Source: Zizania palustris (taxonomy: Eukaryota > Streptophyta > Magnoliopsida > Poales > Poaceae). From it: a stretch of DNA of 64,000 nucleotides. The translations under genes were made by a program, and so were the position numbers. The stretch spans positions 105,939,198-106,003,197 of the forward strand of contig JAAALK010000079.1 in NCBI GenBank assembly GCA_019279435.1. Reading direction: 5' to 3'. Below the pieces are notes generated by a model that was not told where the DNA came from, did not search any database, and was given only the letters and a program-made list of their open reading frames with translations. Every line of letters starts with the position of its first letter. Positions within the stretch are counted from its first letter, which is position 1. This document shows positions 1 through 9,746 of this stretch, piece after piece.

Positions 1-630
1 CCAATGCAGCAGCCAATCGGTCCGGTGCAAGAGGCGGGATCTAAACACAACAGTGTAGATGCAACAAAGCAAAACCTAACCCTAGAGGTGTCTGGCGTGA
101 GAATATATAGGGCGGCGGCCTGTGGAAGGTGAACAGACTTGGGCTGTGGGCTAGAAGACGTACAGACTCAGATTATGGCCAACACGGCCCAGTTCTGTCA
201 CGCAGGACTGTTTTAAATACACAGGACGACTCGAGACTCCAAATGAGGTGAAACCAACGGCAAAAGATCCGTCTTCTCCTCAGCTTTACAAAAAGTCCAA
301 GAACGCGCCAATCGGACTTCGTATGAGGAAGTTATGCCCATTTTGGTGAATGGTGGTCGATGTAGTCCGAACCAGCGAATTCTTGACTTCAAATCATCCG
401 TGCGGCTCCGTCTTCAACTCCAACTCTCCTATTCCATCTCCCATGTTCCTAAGCAACAAAATATCACTAGTATTCAGTAGCATCCCATCCAAACAAATAT
501 AATCAAAGTTGCTAAGGAACGAATTAACCTCATGGTTTAAGCGACGGGCACGGGCGCGTGTGATTGGTCCTTGTAGTTGAATTGTAGGTGGAGGCTCCAT
601 GTGTGTATCATGTGAAGTGATGTCCTCATC
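1..630 (-). mobile_element. Ty3/Gypsy 3'-end remnant
   Basis: This sequence lies outside the large duplication that starts at 631. Read on the minus strand, it contains a short gag/pol-tail ORF (394-600) followed by untranslated sequence that resembles the 3' untranslated/LTR parts of grass Gypsy elements, with a TATA-like tatatag near 107-113. No terminal dinucleotides, PBS or target duplication can be placed. Assignment rests on the ORF motif and general character, so it is tentative. Confidence 0.45.
394..600 (-). pseudogene. Gypsy polyprotein-tail fragment with GPITRARA motif
   Basis: A 68-codon open frame contains GPITRARARRLNHEVNSFL followed by LLLRN near its end. The pattern 'GP-x-TR-x-RA-x(2)-L-x(2)-EVN-x-FL' is familiar from the ORF segment just after the integrase/chromodomain region of many grass Gypsy elements. 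No function is known to me for this tail. The frame has no retained upstream polyprotein, because at 631 the sequence switches to another element. Treat it as a broken fragment, not a gene. Confidence 0.5.
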
Positions 631-794
631 ACCACGCCATCTGGAATGTGGGTGGCCCGGAAAGCAGTGGTGAACTCAGCCCATGGAATTTCATGGCCCT
701 CGGGCTGAGTTTCACGGAAATTGTCCCACCACTCCGCGGCGGGTCCTTGTAGTTGGTGAGCGGCAAATGCCACCCGCTCCTTCTCAGAACAGGG
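631..794 (-). pseudogene. Chromovirus gag fragment
   Basis: The minus strand encodes part of the retrotransposon gag domain, including QLQGPAAEWWDNFRE and WAEFTTAFRATHIP. This is the same protein as the gag at 46189-47045 but cut at 631 on one side. At about 794 it joins opposite-strand LTR sequence on the other side. Gag would form the virus-like particle. Here only about 55 codons of capsid-type sequence remain. Confidence 0.8.
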
Positions 795-1721
795 CACTAT
801 AAGGATTGGTCTGCAGGATCCATTGCAATACATTTTCGTACCAACCACAAGTCTAGTGGGTAAGTCTTAACTCGAAGTATGGGATGTTCCAACTTGAGGC
901 ACTATGTGGAGAGGGTCAAGTAGCACCTGAGGGTGACTTGTACCATGTGGCACAAAAGGGGGCGCGACGTTGGTCGAGTGCGGTGGCGCGACGGTGAAAC
1001 CTATAGTGTGTCATTGGGTTGGAGTGCTTCATGCTAACGGTTTTGGCATAAGTTCCTGTGACTTGGGTCATTTGGACACACTACGGTGTGCCAGAATGAA
1101 TGCCTTGTGGGTATAGTGGTGCACCTTTGATCAAAGTCTAAATCTTTTCGAAAAGTCGAGCCCACGGTTAAGGGCGGGTTGCGTGACATCCCATAGTTAG
1201 TATATGTTTGAGAAGTGTTGCATGTTGATTGGTCATGTAAGGATCGTTGAGCTAGGAGGGCTGACTGTACTCCTCGAGTTCGAAGATGTAGCATCATCCA
1301 TGATTTAATTATTCTATATGATTAAAGTTGACTCACATTAAAGGCTGCAAAATAAAAATGTACTTTTCTGCACTTTAAACCAGAGCCTTGCCTTGTTATT
1401 CCCTTGCATTATTATTGCATTTCTTGGTGGCTTATTGAGTACTTTTGTACTCATAACCGTTGGAAAACCCACTTCAGAGACGGCATACTATGATGAGGAT
1501 GGTCTGGAGTAGCGACCTAGTCAAGGAAGCGACCCTGGAGGAGATGTTCATCTATATTATTATTTTCTTAATTTATTTTATATTAACACTTGTGTAATAA
1601 TGTGGTCTGCGAACCACGAATGATTGGCGTACGTTCATTGTCGTGTGATGAACATCTTGTGATTATTGATTTTCCCTGGAATTTCAATAAAGTCCGGATT
1701 TTATTAAATCCGTGCGCTACA
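794..1721 (+). repeat. Chromovirus LTR, 3' part (copy 1)
   Basis: From 'cactataagg' onward this matches the 3' third of the LTRs ending at 38091 and 42993. It shares the 'aagtctagtgggtaagtc' block, the 'gagtactttgtactca' area and the final 'aataaagtccgg...ttattaaatc' block. It ends in gctaca at 1721. No TGGTATCAGAG primer site follows, so the LTR is truncated or recombined at its 3' edge. It contains the empty target site of element F at 1512-1516. Confidence 0.75.
1512..1516. other. Empty integration site of element F (gcgac)
   Basis: Copy 1 reads 'ggagtagcgacctagtcaagg'. Copy 2 reads the same up to gcgac (47764-47768), then element F, then gcgac (59307-59311) and cctagtcaagg. This gives a natural pre-insertion allele for element F inside the same window. 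Confidence 0.95.
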
Positions 1722-1974
1722 GGCGATAGGTAGGGACGACCGATTCTGAAAAATCGGCAGGAAATCATGAATGAGTGAGAGGGGTTACTCTAATGAGATC
1801 AGCATTAGAAACATTAAGCTAGAGCTGGAGGAACCACTAGGGACCCTTGGGTCAGCCGATGAAGTTACCAGCCGATAGGTTGGCCAACACCAGGTGAAGA
1901 GAACGGTATATGGCTCCAAGGAGATAACGACCAAGGAGAACTCGCACATGAGCGACGAGTTATTCAGCTAAAAA

Positions 1975-2695
1975 TTAAAACTGAAGGGTCGGGGCCGGAG
2001 CCGACACATAGAAGACAAACTCCTCTAACCAGAGGCTAAGGAAAGCCACGTGTTCGAGAGTACTCATAGGGTCGATCTTCCTATTGTGCCTAGCAATATA
2101 TCGACTCCAGTCATTAGCCGAGTTAATGCTAAGGTCATAGGATGGCTGGAAATGAAGAAGGAAGTGGTTGGCCGGTGAACCAATGTCAAGGCAAGATAAG
2201 AAGAAAATATCAAGAAGAGTGGGACTCATCGGCTCGTGACCAAAAATGAAGGCATTTAAGGTGTCGGACCAAAAATAACAAGACGGAGCCAACATTGGCA
2301 CGTTCAGGTATGGCTTAACTAAAGAGAAACCGATGCAATGACCGATGTCAATCTCGTCCCAAAAGGGGCGATAAGTGGCTAACACCCTAAGGTACCAATC
2401 GCGCCAGCCAGGGATGGAAGGAGGAAAATATTCGAAGCCCAAATCCTAGTCGGAGAAACGCATAGGAGAATATTTGAAGGGTATCAGACGAGTCTCGACA
2501 TTGATGAGATCTATAGGGTCGGGATCGCCTAAGAGACCTAGAAAGAAGCTAAAAGGGTGCGTAACTATTGGAATGAAGACCTGGTTCTGTAAGCTCTGCC
2601 AAAACAAAAATGGAATTAGAAGATAAGGGGCGATGAGTGCGTCAGAAGTAAAAAGACCACATACTTACTCGGGGGATCACCTCGATGGTGGCCAT
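1975..2695 (-). pseudogene. Antisense plant mobile domain (PMD) gene, copy 1, two exons
   Basis: Exon 1 (2695-2669) encodes MATIEVIPR. A GT-AG intron (2668-2596, 73 nt, donor GTAAGT, T-rich acceptor ending GGCAG) joins phase 0 to exon 2 (2595-1975). Exon 2 resembles the plant mobile (aminotransferase-like) domain: GWRDWYLRVL, LNVPML, FIFGHEPMSPTLLDIFFL and a final HVAFLSLWLEEFVF. An in-frame TAG at 2446-2448 breaks exon 2. The same stop is present in copy 2, so it predates the duplication. A TATA box lies 123 nt upstream. PMD proteins occur both as host silencing factors and in transposons. The setting here points to the transposon type. About 215 codons is short for the family, so the 3' end is probably lost at 1722. 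Confidence 0.72.
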
Positions 2696-2817
2696 CCTTA
2701 CACTGTCAAGGAGAAAGATGGCGAGCGACAAGTAGCATTGGATGAACGGTGAAAATTTTGATGGCCAGGAATAGGTGACGAGTCAAAAGCGTGAAAAAGA
2801 AAGGAAGAGCGACCGGA

Positions 2818-2827
2818 GTTTATAAAC
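2818..2827 (-). promoter_or_regulatory. TATA box of the antisense PMD gene
   Basis: GTTTATAAAC lies 123 nt upstream of the ATG at 2695 on the minus strand and about 280 bp from the LTR edge. The sequence is palindromic, so orientation comes from the gene. The same box is at 60613-60622 in copy 2. Confidence 0.6.
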
Positions 2828-3094
2828 TACCCCAGCGCAGTTATGGATGACTGGAAGGTGAAAAAAAAGAGTTGAAACTCTAGGGAAATGTGAAAGCATT
2901 AGAAGGCGAACGGTTTTGGTAATTAAATTAGGAAGATGGAATGCTACGTGAAGTCATAAAGGTATCAGAAGATGAAGGGTTTCGGGTGGCAATTAAAGTT
3001 AAAAGATCGTGTGGATGGACGTTTGAGAAGACATGGCAAGAGAGATAATAAATATTGTTAATTTCGAAGCATCAACAATCACTTAATGCTCTGA

Positions 3095-3105
3095 AACTGG
3101 GGGCA
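3095..3105 (+). other. Polypurine tract of element A
   Basis: The string aaactgggggca directly precedes the LTR-like block starting tgtgttgacg. This matches the position and G-run of a plus-strand priming site in Ty3/Gypsy elements. It fixes the element sense as plus. Confidence 0.55.
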
Positions 3106-4786
3106 TGTGTTGACGCTTGAGGAGCCATGTTGAAGATCATGGGTCTCATGGCTCTAGAAGGGATGAGTGATTTTCAACGGAAGTCAAAGAGAGAGGAGAC
3201 GAAGATGAGTCGAGACTTGTCGTGACTTGGGCCGTGTGTGACTCAGGTACACGAGCGGCGAGCGACTGCCAGTCCGAGTACATGGGCTAGGAACGACAGG
3301 GGATCCACTGGTCTGTTGACTGGGTTTGACCCAGGTAAACGGGTGGCGAGCGATTACCGGGATGAAGGAGCCGTGGAATCGGGCTGGCCCAATCCTAGTA
3401 CCTAGTGCGAAGACAGTGGACGCTTTGTCGGTTTCGGTGCAAAACCGACGCATCTATCCAGACCATTCATCGGAGATCCGACAGTCCTAAAGCGAAGTTG
3501 TAGTTGCTACGAAAGCTCCACATCAGGATAAGCTACCTTTAGTTAGGTTTTTACTATTTTGCCTTTTAGGCCCACAGTTTGTGTTAGTCGAGTCTGTAAA
3601 AATCCTAAGGGCATTTTGGTCTTTTCTAGTTTATTTTGGTGTTTGTAAAAACTCTAAGGGTATATTGGGATTTTCCTGATTTATGTGGCTGCCTATAAAT
3701 AGGGCCCCCAATCCCCTAGGGTTTCCTAACTCACTTTAATGAAAATCAGAGTTCACTTTTTGAATTGAGGGTTTGTGTCTTTCTTCCTGATTGCTAGCGC
3801 CGTCGTGTTCTTCTACTCCACTGTCAGCTCCTAGCTCTCGTCGTGTGCATCAGTGCATCGAGCGGACACGGGAGGAAGAAGCAGCAAGGCGGCAGCTCTG
3901 CACGCAGCGGAAATAGTAGCCAAATCGGTTTTCCCTTCTTTCAGCCGGTTTTCTCATTTCTCTCAAAAACTGGCTGCGGCACTGTTGCGCTCTGTTTTGC
4001 GTGTGGATTTGGGTGGCCGGTTTTTCTCTCACCGGTGTGTGGAGATCAGCAAGCAGTAGCAGACGCTTGTGGTTTTTTTCCTCTAAACCGGAAGCGGCGC
4101 GCTGAGCTTGTCGCTCGGTGGGCTGAGGCGTGCGGCGGACTGTGCAGTGCATAGCGCGTGGAGGGCCATGGGCGGAAGAAGCGAGAAGCGTACCTAGCGC
4201 ACGAACCTAGGTGTGGCATGCGGCGTCTGCAGCAGGAGGCGCTCGGACAGGCGCCATGTGGAAGCAGAAGCCAGAGCGACGGCGCGCGCTGAAGGTGTTC
4301 GGTCATATGTGAACATGAGACAACTAGCACAATAATCTATTTTTCCTTCCTTATTTTGCATGCACTTGTGTTTATTTTCTAATTAGATTTAATTAATGCA
4401 AGCACTTTATTTTTTGGATTGCACTATGTATGTTCTTTGATGTATCGTTGTATCCTTAGTGCATTCTGATATCTGTGAGCATATTTATTCATCTCACATT
4501 ATTTTATCCAATTAAATGCTTGAGTATCATTGACAATTTTATTTGTGCTTTCTGAAATGCCCGTGTGTTGAATGCAGTATTAATCTGCCTTTAAGCACTT
4601 TGATGGTGTCTTTTAGATTATGACACCGGTCATTTTTATGCTAGATTATTTTCAGTGTTTGAGATCTGTTTGTTATCACTGATAGTCTTTTGAGGTGCAT
4701 TGGGTGTTGGGAGAAGGCCATCGATTCGAAAGAATTTCTTTGAGGCGCCCAATCACCCCCCTCTAGTCGCTACTCTCGGTCCTACA
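3106..4786 (+). repeat. LTR of element A (copy 1)
   Basis: The block runs from TGTGTTGACG to GGTCCTACA (TG...CA). It contains a small inverted motif at 3425-3450 (GTCGGTTTCG...AAAACCGAC), a TATA box at 3694-3703 and an end of the type 'caccccctctagtcgc'. The insertion at 23560-26366 shares that end and the GTCGGTTTT...AAAACCG motif, so both belong to one LTR superfamily. The 'cccctctag' ending is also common in Copia/SIRE LTRs, which leaves the family open. Short ORFs near 3843-4330 look non-coding. Confidence 0.6.
3694..3703 (+). promoter_or_regulatory. LTR TATA box of element A
   Basis: TATAAATAGG lies in the middle of the LTR, followed by a C/T-rich stretch and 'ccctagggtttc'. It is the likely U3 promoter. 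The copy-2 equivalent is at 61489-61498. Confidence 0.65.
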
Positions 4787-4790
4787 ACGC

Positions 4791-5013
4791 CAAGATTTGG
4801 TAAAGCCCATACCCACTAAAGATGTCGTAAGGTCAATATAGGTCAAAGAGATCCGTTCAAAGAAAGTTAAGGAAGCTCGTCCATGTTGTTACAAATATGA
4901 TCAGACACAGAAGAAGCTGATGGAGATAAGGAGCAAAAAAGAAGATGAAGATTATCTAGAATCGGTTAAGATAGAATACTTGGACGAGAAGTCTCTAGAC
5001 TATAAATATGTAT
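4791..5013 (+). pseudogene. Unrecognised coding remnant
   Basis: A plus-strand frame reads Q-D-L-V-K-P-I-P-T-K-D-V-V-R-S-I, then a TAG at 4839-4841. It is then open to the next element at 5014, with a charged composition rich in K, E, D and Y (for example KKVKEARPCCYKYDQTQKK). It is cut on the right by the LTR of element C. Copy 2 (62583-62805) keeps the same frame with a few substitutions. I do not recognise the protein. It could be a fragment of a transposon polyprotein or of a host exon into which these elements inserted. Confidence 0.35.
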
Positions 5014-8000
5014 TGTGGCGCCCCGATATACCGAAATCGGAACATTATTGAATTTCATAATAAAAACAATAATACAAGAGGTTCATCATGCGACAATCGT
5101 ACATACGACAAGTATTCATGGTACGCAGACCATATTTATTACATCATAGTTTAATAAAAACAATGATAAAAGTAGAATGCATGACGAACGCCTTCTTCAA
5201 GATCTTTCCGCTTGACTGGGTCACTACTCCAGACCATCCTCGTAGTAGGCATCCTCTGAAGTGTGTCCAACGGGTATGAGTACAAAAGTACTCAACAAGC
5301 CACCGCAAATGCAAGTAGTAATGCAAGGTAATAACAAAGGAAGGTTAATTGGCTAAAAGTGCGGAAAAGTACATTTTTAGTTATTGCATTTAGTGTGGTC
5401 AAATTTTGTCATGCGGAATAATAAACATGAACATCAATAATACCATCTAACTCGAGGAGTACGTTTTACCTCCTCGCACAACAGTCCTTATATGTCAAAC
5501 CATCATGCACATACATATCAAAAGTAATCTAACTGTGGGATGTCACGCAACCCGCCCTTGACCGTGGGCTCGGCTTTTCGAAAAGATTTATGACTCTGAT
5601 CAGAGGTGTACTACTGTACCCACAAGGCACGCACTCATCCCAAACACCAAAGTGTAACGAGATGACCCATACCACGGGAACTCGTGCCAAAACTTTAGCA
5701 TGAAATGCTCCAAGTGATAACCACCCGCTCTAGGTTTCGCCGACGCGCCGGGCCGCATCCCGGCTAACGTCGCACCCCTTTTTGTGCCACATCGGTACAA
5801 GCCACCCGTAGGTGATACTTGACCCATCTCCAAATGGTGGCCTCGGTTTGGAACACTCCATACCTTAGTTGGGACTTACCCATTAGACTTGTGGTTAGTA
5901 TGGAAGTGTATTGCAACGGATCCGTCAGACCGGTCCTTATAGTGCCCCGGGTGCTACCGACCAATGCCCTAGCTTGCACCCGGAACCCACCATGCATTCA
6001 CTCACAACCACAACTCATCATCGACAGAATTCCAAGGATAAGAAGTAACGGAGATCATATAGTAGAACCATTTTGCTACGACTCATTTTTTTATCCTATA
6101 TCGATTGTGTCAATACATGGGACACTAGCTAATAATATTAATCATATGGTGACAAGGAGGTTAGGCGAGATAGCATGGCTTGGGTTGCACATCAGGGTCG
6201 GGGGATCCTAAATAAATATAATGTAAGGGTTTACATTGGACTAATGCATGTATAGCCTGTGTGTTTTAGCGATAGTTTAATAAAACATGGGTTCAATATG
6301 CTAAAAAATGTTGTTCGGTGACTTGCCTTGATCAGCGAAAGGTGAGGGAGGGACTTCCGGGAAGTACTCCGGTTCCTCGACGGCATCGTAGTCTTTCCAA
6401 TATAAATAAAGTGGAATAAAATAAATACAACATCCGATTAAACAATATAAAGTCACACAACAAGCACATAGGTTTTGATTGGTCCAAATTAAAGAAGACC
6501 AAGTTGTTTAGTTTTTGAAGCTTATTTTATAAATAATTTTAAAATTAACTAAAAGGGATTATTGTCCTTTTTATAAGGGGTTTTGAATTGTGAAAAAACT
6601 CATTTTAAGTTTTCTATTTAATTTGGAATAAATGATTCAGAGAAAACTTAGTGGTTTCACCATATTAACAGGAAATGAATAAATATAAACTTTACTGAAA
6701 TTTAAATAATTGAATTTACATTTTTACCCTAAGGGCATTTGAATACCTATTTAAATAAACATGAAAAGTCCAAAGTAAACATACTGTTTTTATTGTATGA
6801 ACATGAAGAGAATAATATTACAAATTTTCTGAAATTGGAATGGTAATTTTTGAAGTTAAAATGCGCCAGATATGAATTTTACAAGTTTAAAACAGTTTCT
6901 GGAATTTATTTTAAATTTAAAATCCCCTCGGGTCCACGGTGAGCCAGGCCCACGGTTAACCCGCGCACTGTGCGCGTGGTCCGTCCCAATCTGGACCGTT
7001 GGATCCAGATCCAACGCGCGAGGGCGAGGCGGGGCGTTAAGTTGCGATCAACGGCTCACAGCGCTCGGTACCGCTTTGACCAGATGGACGCGCGAGATTA
7101 AACGGTGAAAAGGTCCTATTCTACGCCGTCGGATCGAGATCGTGCGGCCAAGATCGAATCCGGCATGACACGTGTCGGGGGGGTTAAGTACCTGTCTTCC
7201 CCGACTCCGGCGACGCGACGGCGAGCAATTCCATCGACGGCAAGGGCTATCCGGCCTAGCTAGGGCTAAAAACATAAAGAGGGTACTGAGGGGAACAAGA
7301 GGGTACCCTTGCGGTGGTCCGAGGTCAACGGACTGAGGCCGGCGACGAGAGGAGGCGGCAAGGTCGTTCGGGTCCTGGTCGGCGACGGCGATCCGGCGAG
7401 GCTCGTTGACGGTGGAGGAGTGGCCGAGGTCGAGGAGGCTCTGGCGGTCACGAAGATGTGGTCGGCGAGGGCGGAGAGGGGTTCCGGCGACGGCGAGCAG
7501 TGGCTGAAGTACGGGTGGTGGTGTTGCGCTAAAAACCAAAATGTGAGCGCTCTATTCGTTCTGGAATCGAATTGACGTGGGGGTTGAGCGCGGCGGTGGT
7601 CGGGGGTTTAAATAGAGGTACCGGCGGAGGCAGGGAGGGCGCAATCGGGGGAGGCCGTGAGTAAACGCCGGCGAGGTGGTTTCACTGCATGCGGACGATA
7701 ACGGGACGATGACGCGTGAAATCAATGGGGGAAACGGTCGGCGTGACGTGGGGGATTCAATGCCGGCGATAAATGGAGGGGAGGGGACCGGCGACGAGCA
7801 AATCACGGGGTTTAAATTCGGCCGGCGAAGTATGGGGGCGGTGGCGCGAGGTGGATGACGGTACTGACAGGCGGGGGCCACTGGCCAGCGAGCGCGAGCG
7901 CACGAGCGAGGAGACTGACGGGTGGGGTCGGGCTCGGCCGAGGGAGTGAGCTGGTTGGCACCGACGGGTGGGGTCGGGCTGTCGGGTGGGTGCGCGAAGG

Positions 8001-8381
8001 GAGAGGGGCTCACTAACGGGTGGGGTCGGGCTGTCAGTCCGAGGCGGGCGAGGGTAACGGGCTGGGCCGGCCGGGAGAGAGAGAAAGGGAGGGGGAACGC
8101 CCATTACTGTTTAAAATGTTTTCTGTTTAAAAATAATTGTAGAAATTGGTTTAAAATAATAGGGCTATTTCCAAGGTTGATAAAATTTTGTAAAAATTCT
8201 CAAAAATATATCTCGGCTTTAGGATCATACATAAAAATTTTCAGCTCCTGGTTTGGCCATTTAATCTAGGTTGTTGTTCAAAATGGTGAAGGAGGGCATT
8301 TAAAGGTATTTCCAAAATAATAATCTCCAGGAAATTGGATTAAATAATATTTTTATTTCTTTGAAAATTTGGGGTGTTACA
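5014..8381 (-). repeat. 3' LTR of element C
   Basis: On the plus strand it runs TGTGGCGCCCC ... GGGGTGTTACA, that is TGTAACACCCC...GGCGCCACA in element sense, 3368 bp. The outer flank is tgtat (5009-5013). The GC-rich centre (about 6920-8100) holds many spurious ORFs and a minus-sense TATA-like TATTTAAAC (7614-7606). The solo LTR at 33567-36931 and the partial LTR at 62806-64000 are the same family. Confidence 0.9.
7606..7614 (-). promoter_or_regulatory. TATA-like element in C LTR
   Basis: TATTTAAAC on the minus strand within the GC-rich LTR centre. The same sequence in the same context is at 36148-36140 of the solo LTR. It is a candidate core promoter for element C transcription. Confidence 0.45.
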
Positions 8382-8400
8382 AACTTATCCCCCTTACAAA
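8382..8400 (-). other. Polypurine tract of element C
   Basis: On the minus strand, GTAAGGGGGATAAGTT directly abuts the LTR tip TGTAACACC. The gag-only elements E (40080-40095) and G (46116-46131) have almost the same tract, which suggests shared replication signals. Confidence 0.85.
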
Positions 8401-8425
8401 GAATCGCGTCCTCGAGATTGGATCG

Positions 8426-8545
8426 CTACTCGAATAATTCAGGGTATTGGGCTTTCAGTTCGTCTTCTTTTTCCCATGTAGCTTCTTCGGCGGGGTGGTT
8501 GTCCCACTGAACCTTGCAGAAGCGGACTACACGACTCCTAGTTAC
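8426..8545 (-). pseudogene. Chromodomain end of element C pol, severed by B
   Basis: The minus strand encodes TRSRVVRFCKVQWDNH, then EEATWE and a stop after PELFE. This is the C-terminal chromodomain of a chromovirus integrase, which would bind modified histone tails and steer integration to heterochromatin. The preceding residues (KPIKILETKESV) lie at 16131 onward, on the other side of element B. The coding target gtaac is duplicated at both junctions. Confidence 0.88.
8541..8545. other. TSD of element B, left
   Basis: gttac directly before TGTTGTAGC. It is identical to 16131-16135 and lies in the chromodomain codons of element C. Confidence 0.95.
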
Positions 8546-9032
8546 TGTTGTAGCAATTGTGTTAGCTACAACACAGGTTTTGTATGTGTGTATATGATGT
8601 GTAGAATGAACCTCGATGGGTTCTCTTAGAGGGAGAAGGGGTTTATACTGGTTCGGACCTCCCCTAGGGGATAATAGCCCTACGTCCAGTTTGTGGTGGA
8701 TTTGGCATGGTATGCCTTGGTGTGGAGAAAAGAACTCCAGGGTCTCATGGCCCCCTCGAGCGTGTGTCCTGTTACAAGGGCTTGGCCCTGCTTTTATAGG
8801 CACGTAGTCCAAAGGAAAAGACCGGGATGCCCCCTATGAGCCCTAGGCTCGTAGGGGCAAAGAGGGGAAAAGGAGCTAGCTACGGTACAAAAGTGTTTTA
8901 CAGCTTTACAGACGTGTCAGGTAACGTCACATCTTGACCAGCTAGACGACAAACTATGGATAGAGGGGCCCCTGGTACGACTTCTTCACTGCAGCGGGGC
9001 ATAAATATCTTCTGGGTTCGGAGTAGGGCCGG

Positions 9033-9205
9033 AGCTCCGAATCCGGGGCTCCGAACTGGGGCCTCCGAACTGGGGGCCTCCGAACTAGGGCCTCCGAACT
9101 AGGGGCCTCCGAACCGGGGCCTCTGAACCGGGGCCTTCGAACCGGGGCCTTCGAACTAGGGCCTCCGAACTGGGGCCTCCCAACTGGGGCCTCCGAACCG
9201 GCCGG
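9033..9205. repeat. CCGAACYGGGGCCT minisatellite in B LTR, array 1
   Basis: About eleven direct units of roughly 14-17 bp, variants of 'cctccgaactgggg'. Corresponding arrays are at 9572-9746 and 15635-15764, with different unit numbers. Confidence 0.9.
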
Positions 9206-9571
9206 AGAGGGTCCGGAGACTAGGTCTGAGGAGCTCCGAAGGGAGCTCGAAGGCTAACTCCGGACAGGGCTCGAAGGCTAACTCCGAAGAAGGCCCATAG
9301 GCTGGCTTCGAAGTTAGCCTGAGTCTTAGCTTTTATAGGCACGCAGGCCAAAGGAAAAGACCGGGATGCCCCCTATGAGCCCTAGGCTTGTAGGGGCAAA
9401 GAGGGGAAAAGGAGCTAGCTACGGTACAAAAGTGCTTTACAGCTTTACAGACATTTCAGGTAACGTCACATCTTGACCAGCTAGATGACAAACTATGGAC
9501 AGAGGGGCCCCTGGTATGACTTCTTCACTGCATCAGGGCGTAAATATCTTCTGGGTTTGGAGTAGGGCCGG

Positions 9572-9746
9572 AGCTCCGAATCCGGGGCTCCGAACTGGGG
9601 CCTCCGAACTGGGGGGCCTCCGAACCGGGGCCTCCAAACTAGGGCCTCTGAACTGGGGGCCTCCGAACCGGGGCCTTTGAACCGGGGCCTCCGAACCGGG
9701 GCCTTCGAACCGGGGCCTTCGAACTGGGGCCTCCGAACCGGCCGGA
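9572..9746. repeat. CCGAACYGGGGCCT minisatellite in B LTR, array 2
   Basis: The second array, in the duplicated half of the 3' LTR. Same unit as 9033-9205 with a different order of variants. Confidence 0.9.

Larger units (their letters stand above)
1722..4786 (+). mobile_element. Element A: Tat-like 3' end with antisense PMD gene
   Basis: This is an internal remnant (1722-3105), a purine-rich tract with gggggca (3095-3105) and an LTR-like block (3106-4786) with a plus-strand TATA box. The minus-strand gene at 1975-2695 therefore runs antisense to the presumed element strand and starts close to the 3' LTR. That is the same geometry as elements F and B. Gag, pol and the 5' LTR are absent. Placing it in Tat is an inference from the layout and polypurine tract, since no enzyme domain is present. 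Confidence 0.55.
631..6207. repeat. Large direct duplication, copy 1 (uninterrupted)
   Basis: From 631 onward the sequence matches 46883-47768 and then 59307-64000, apart from the 11.5-kb element F inserted in the second copy. The offset is constant at 46252 bp up to 1511 and 57795 bp for several kb after it, with only a few indels later. By eye, identity is about 98-99%. The left boundary is sharp at 631 (ends accacgcc in both). The right boundary is not reached because the window ends at 64000. Confidence 0.93.

Noticed and set aside
1..630. Host gene 5' region with TATA-like tatatag
   Set aside because: The only open frame carries a retrotransposon tail motif, and no start codon or exon structure follows the TATA-like string.
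3843..4330. Cys/Ser/Arg-rich ORFs on both strands
   Set aside because: Inside the LTR of element A downstream of its TATA box. Copy 2 has frame-changing indels, so the frames are not maintained.
5088..5279. 63-codon ORF repeated at 33568 and 62880
   Set aside because: It recurs because it is inside a conserved part of the C-family LTR. It is antisense to the element and has no domain.
7048..8269. Several overlapping ORFs of 60-160 codons in all frames
   Set aside because: They lie in the GC-rich centre of the C-family LTR, are Pro/Arg/Gly-rich, have no motif, and change freely in the sister LTR at 35800-36820.
9033..9746. Regular short direct repeats resembling a CRISPR array
   Set aside because: Units of 14-17 bp abut without unique spacers, lie in an LTR, and the DNA is a plant nuclear genome.
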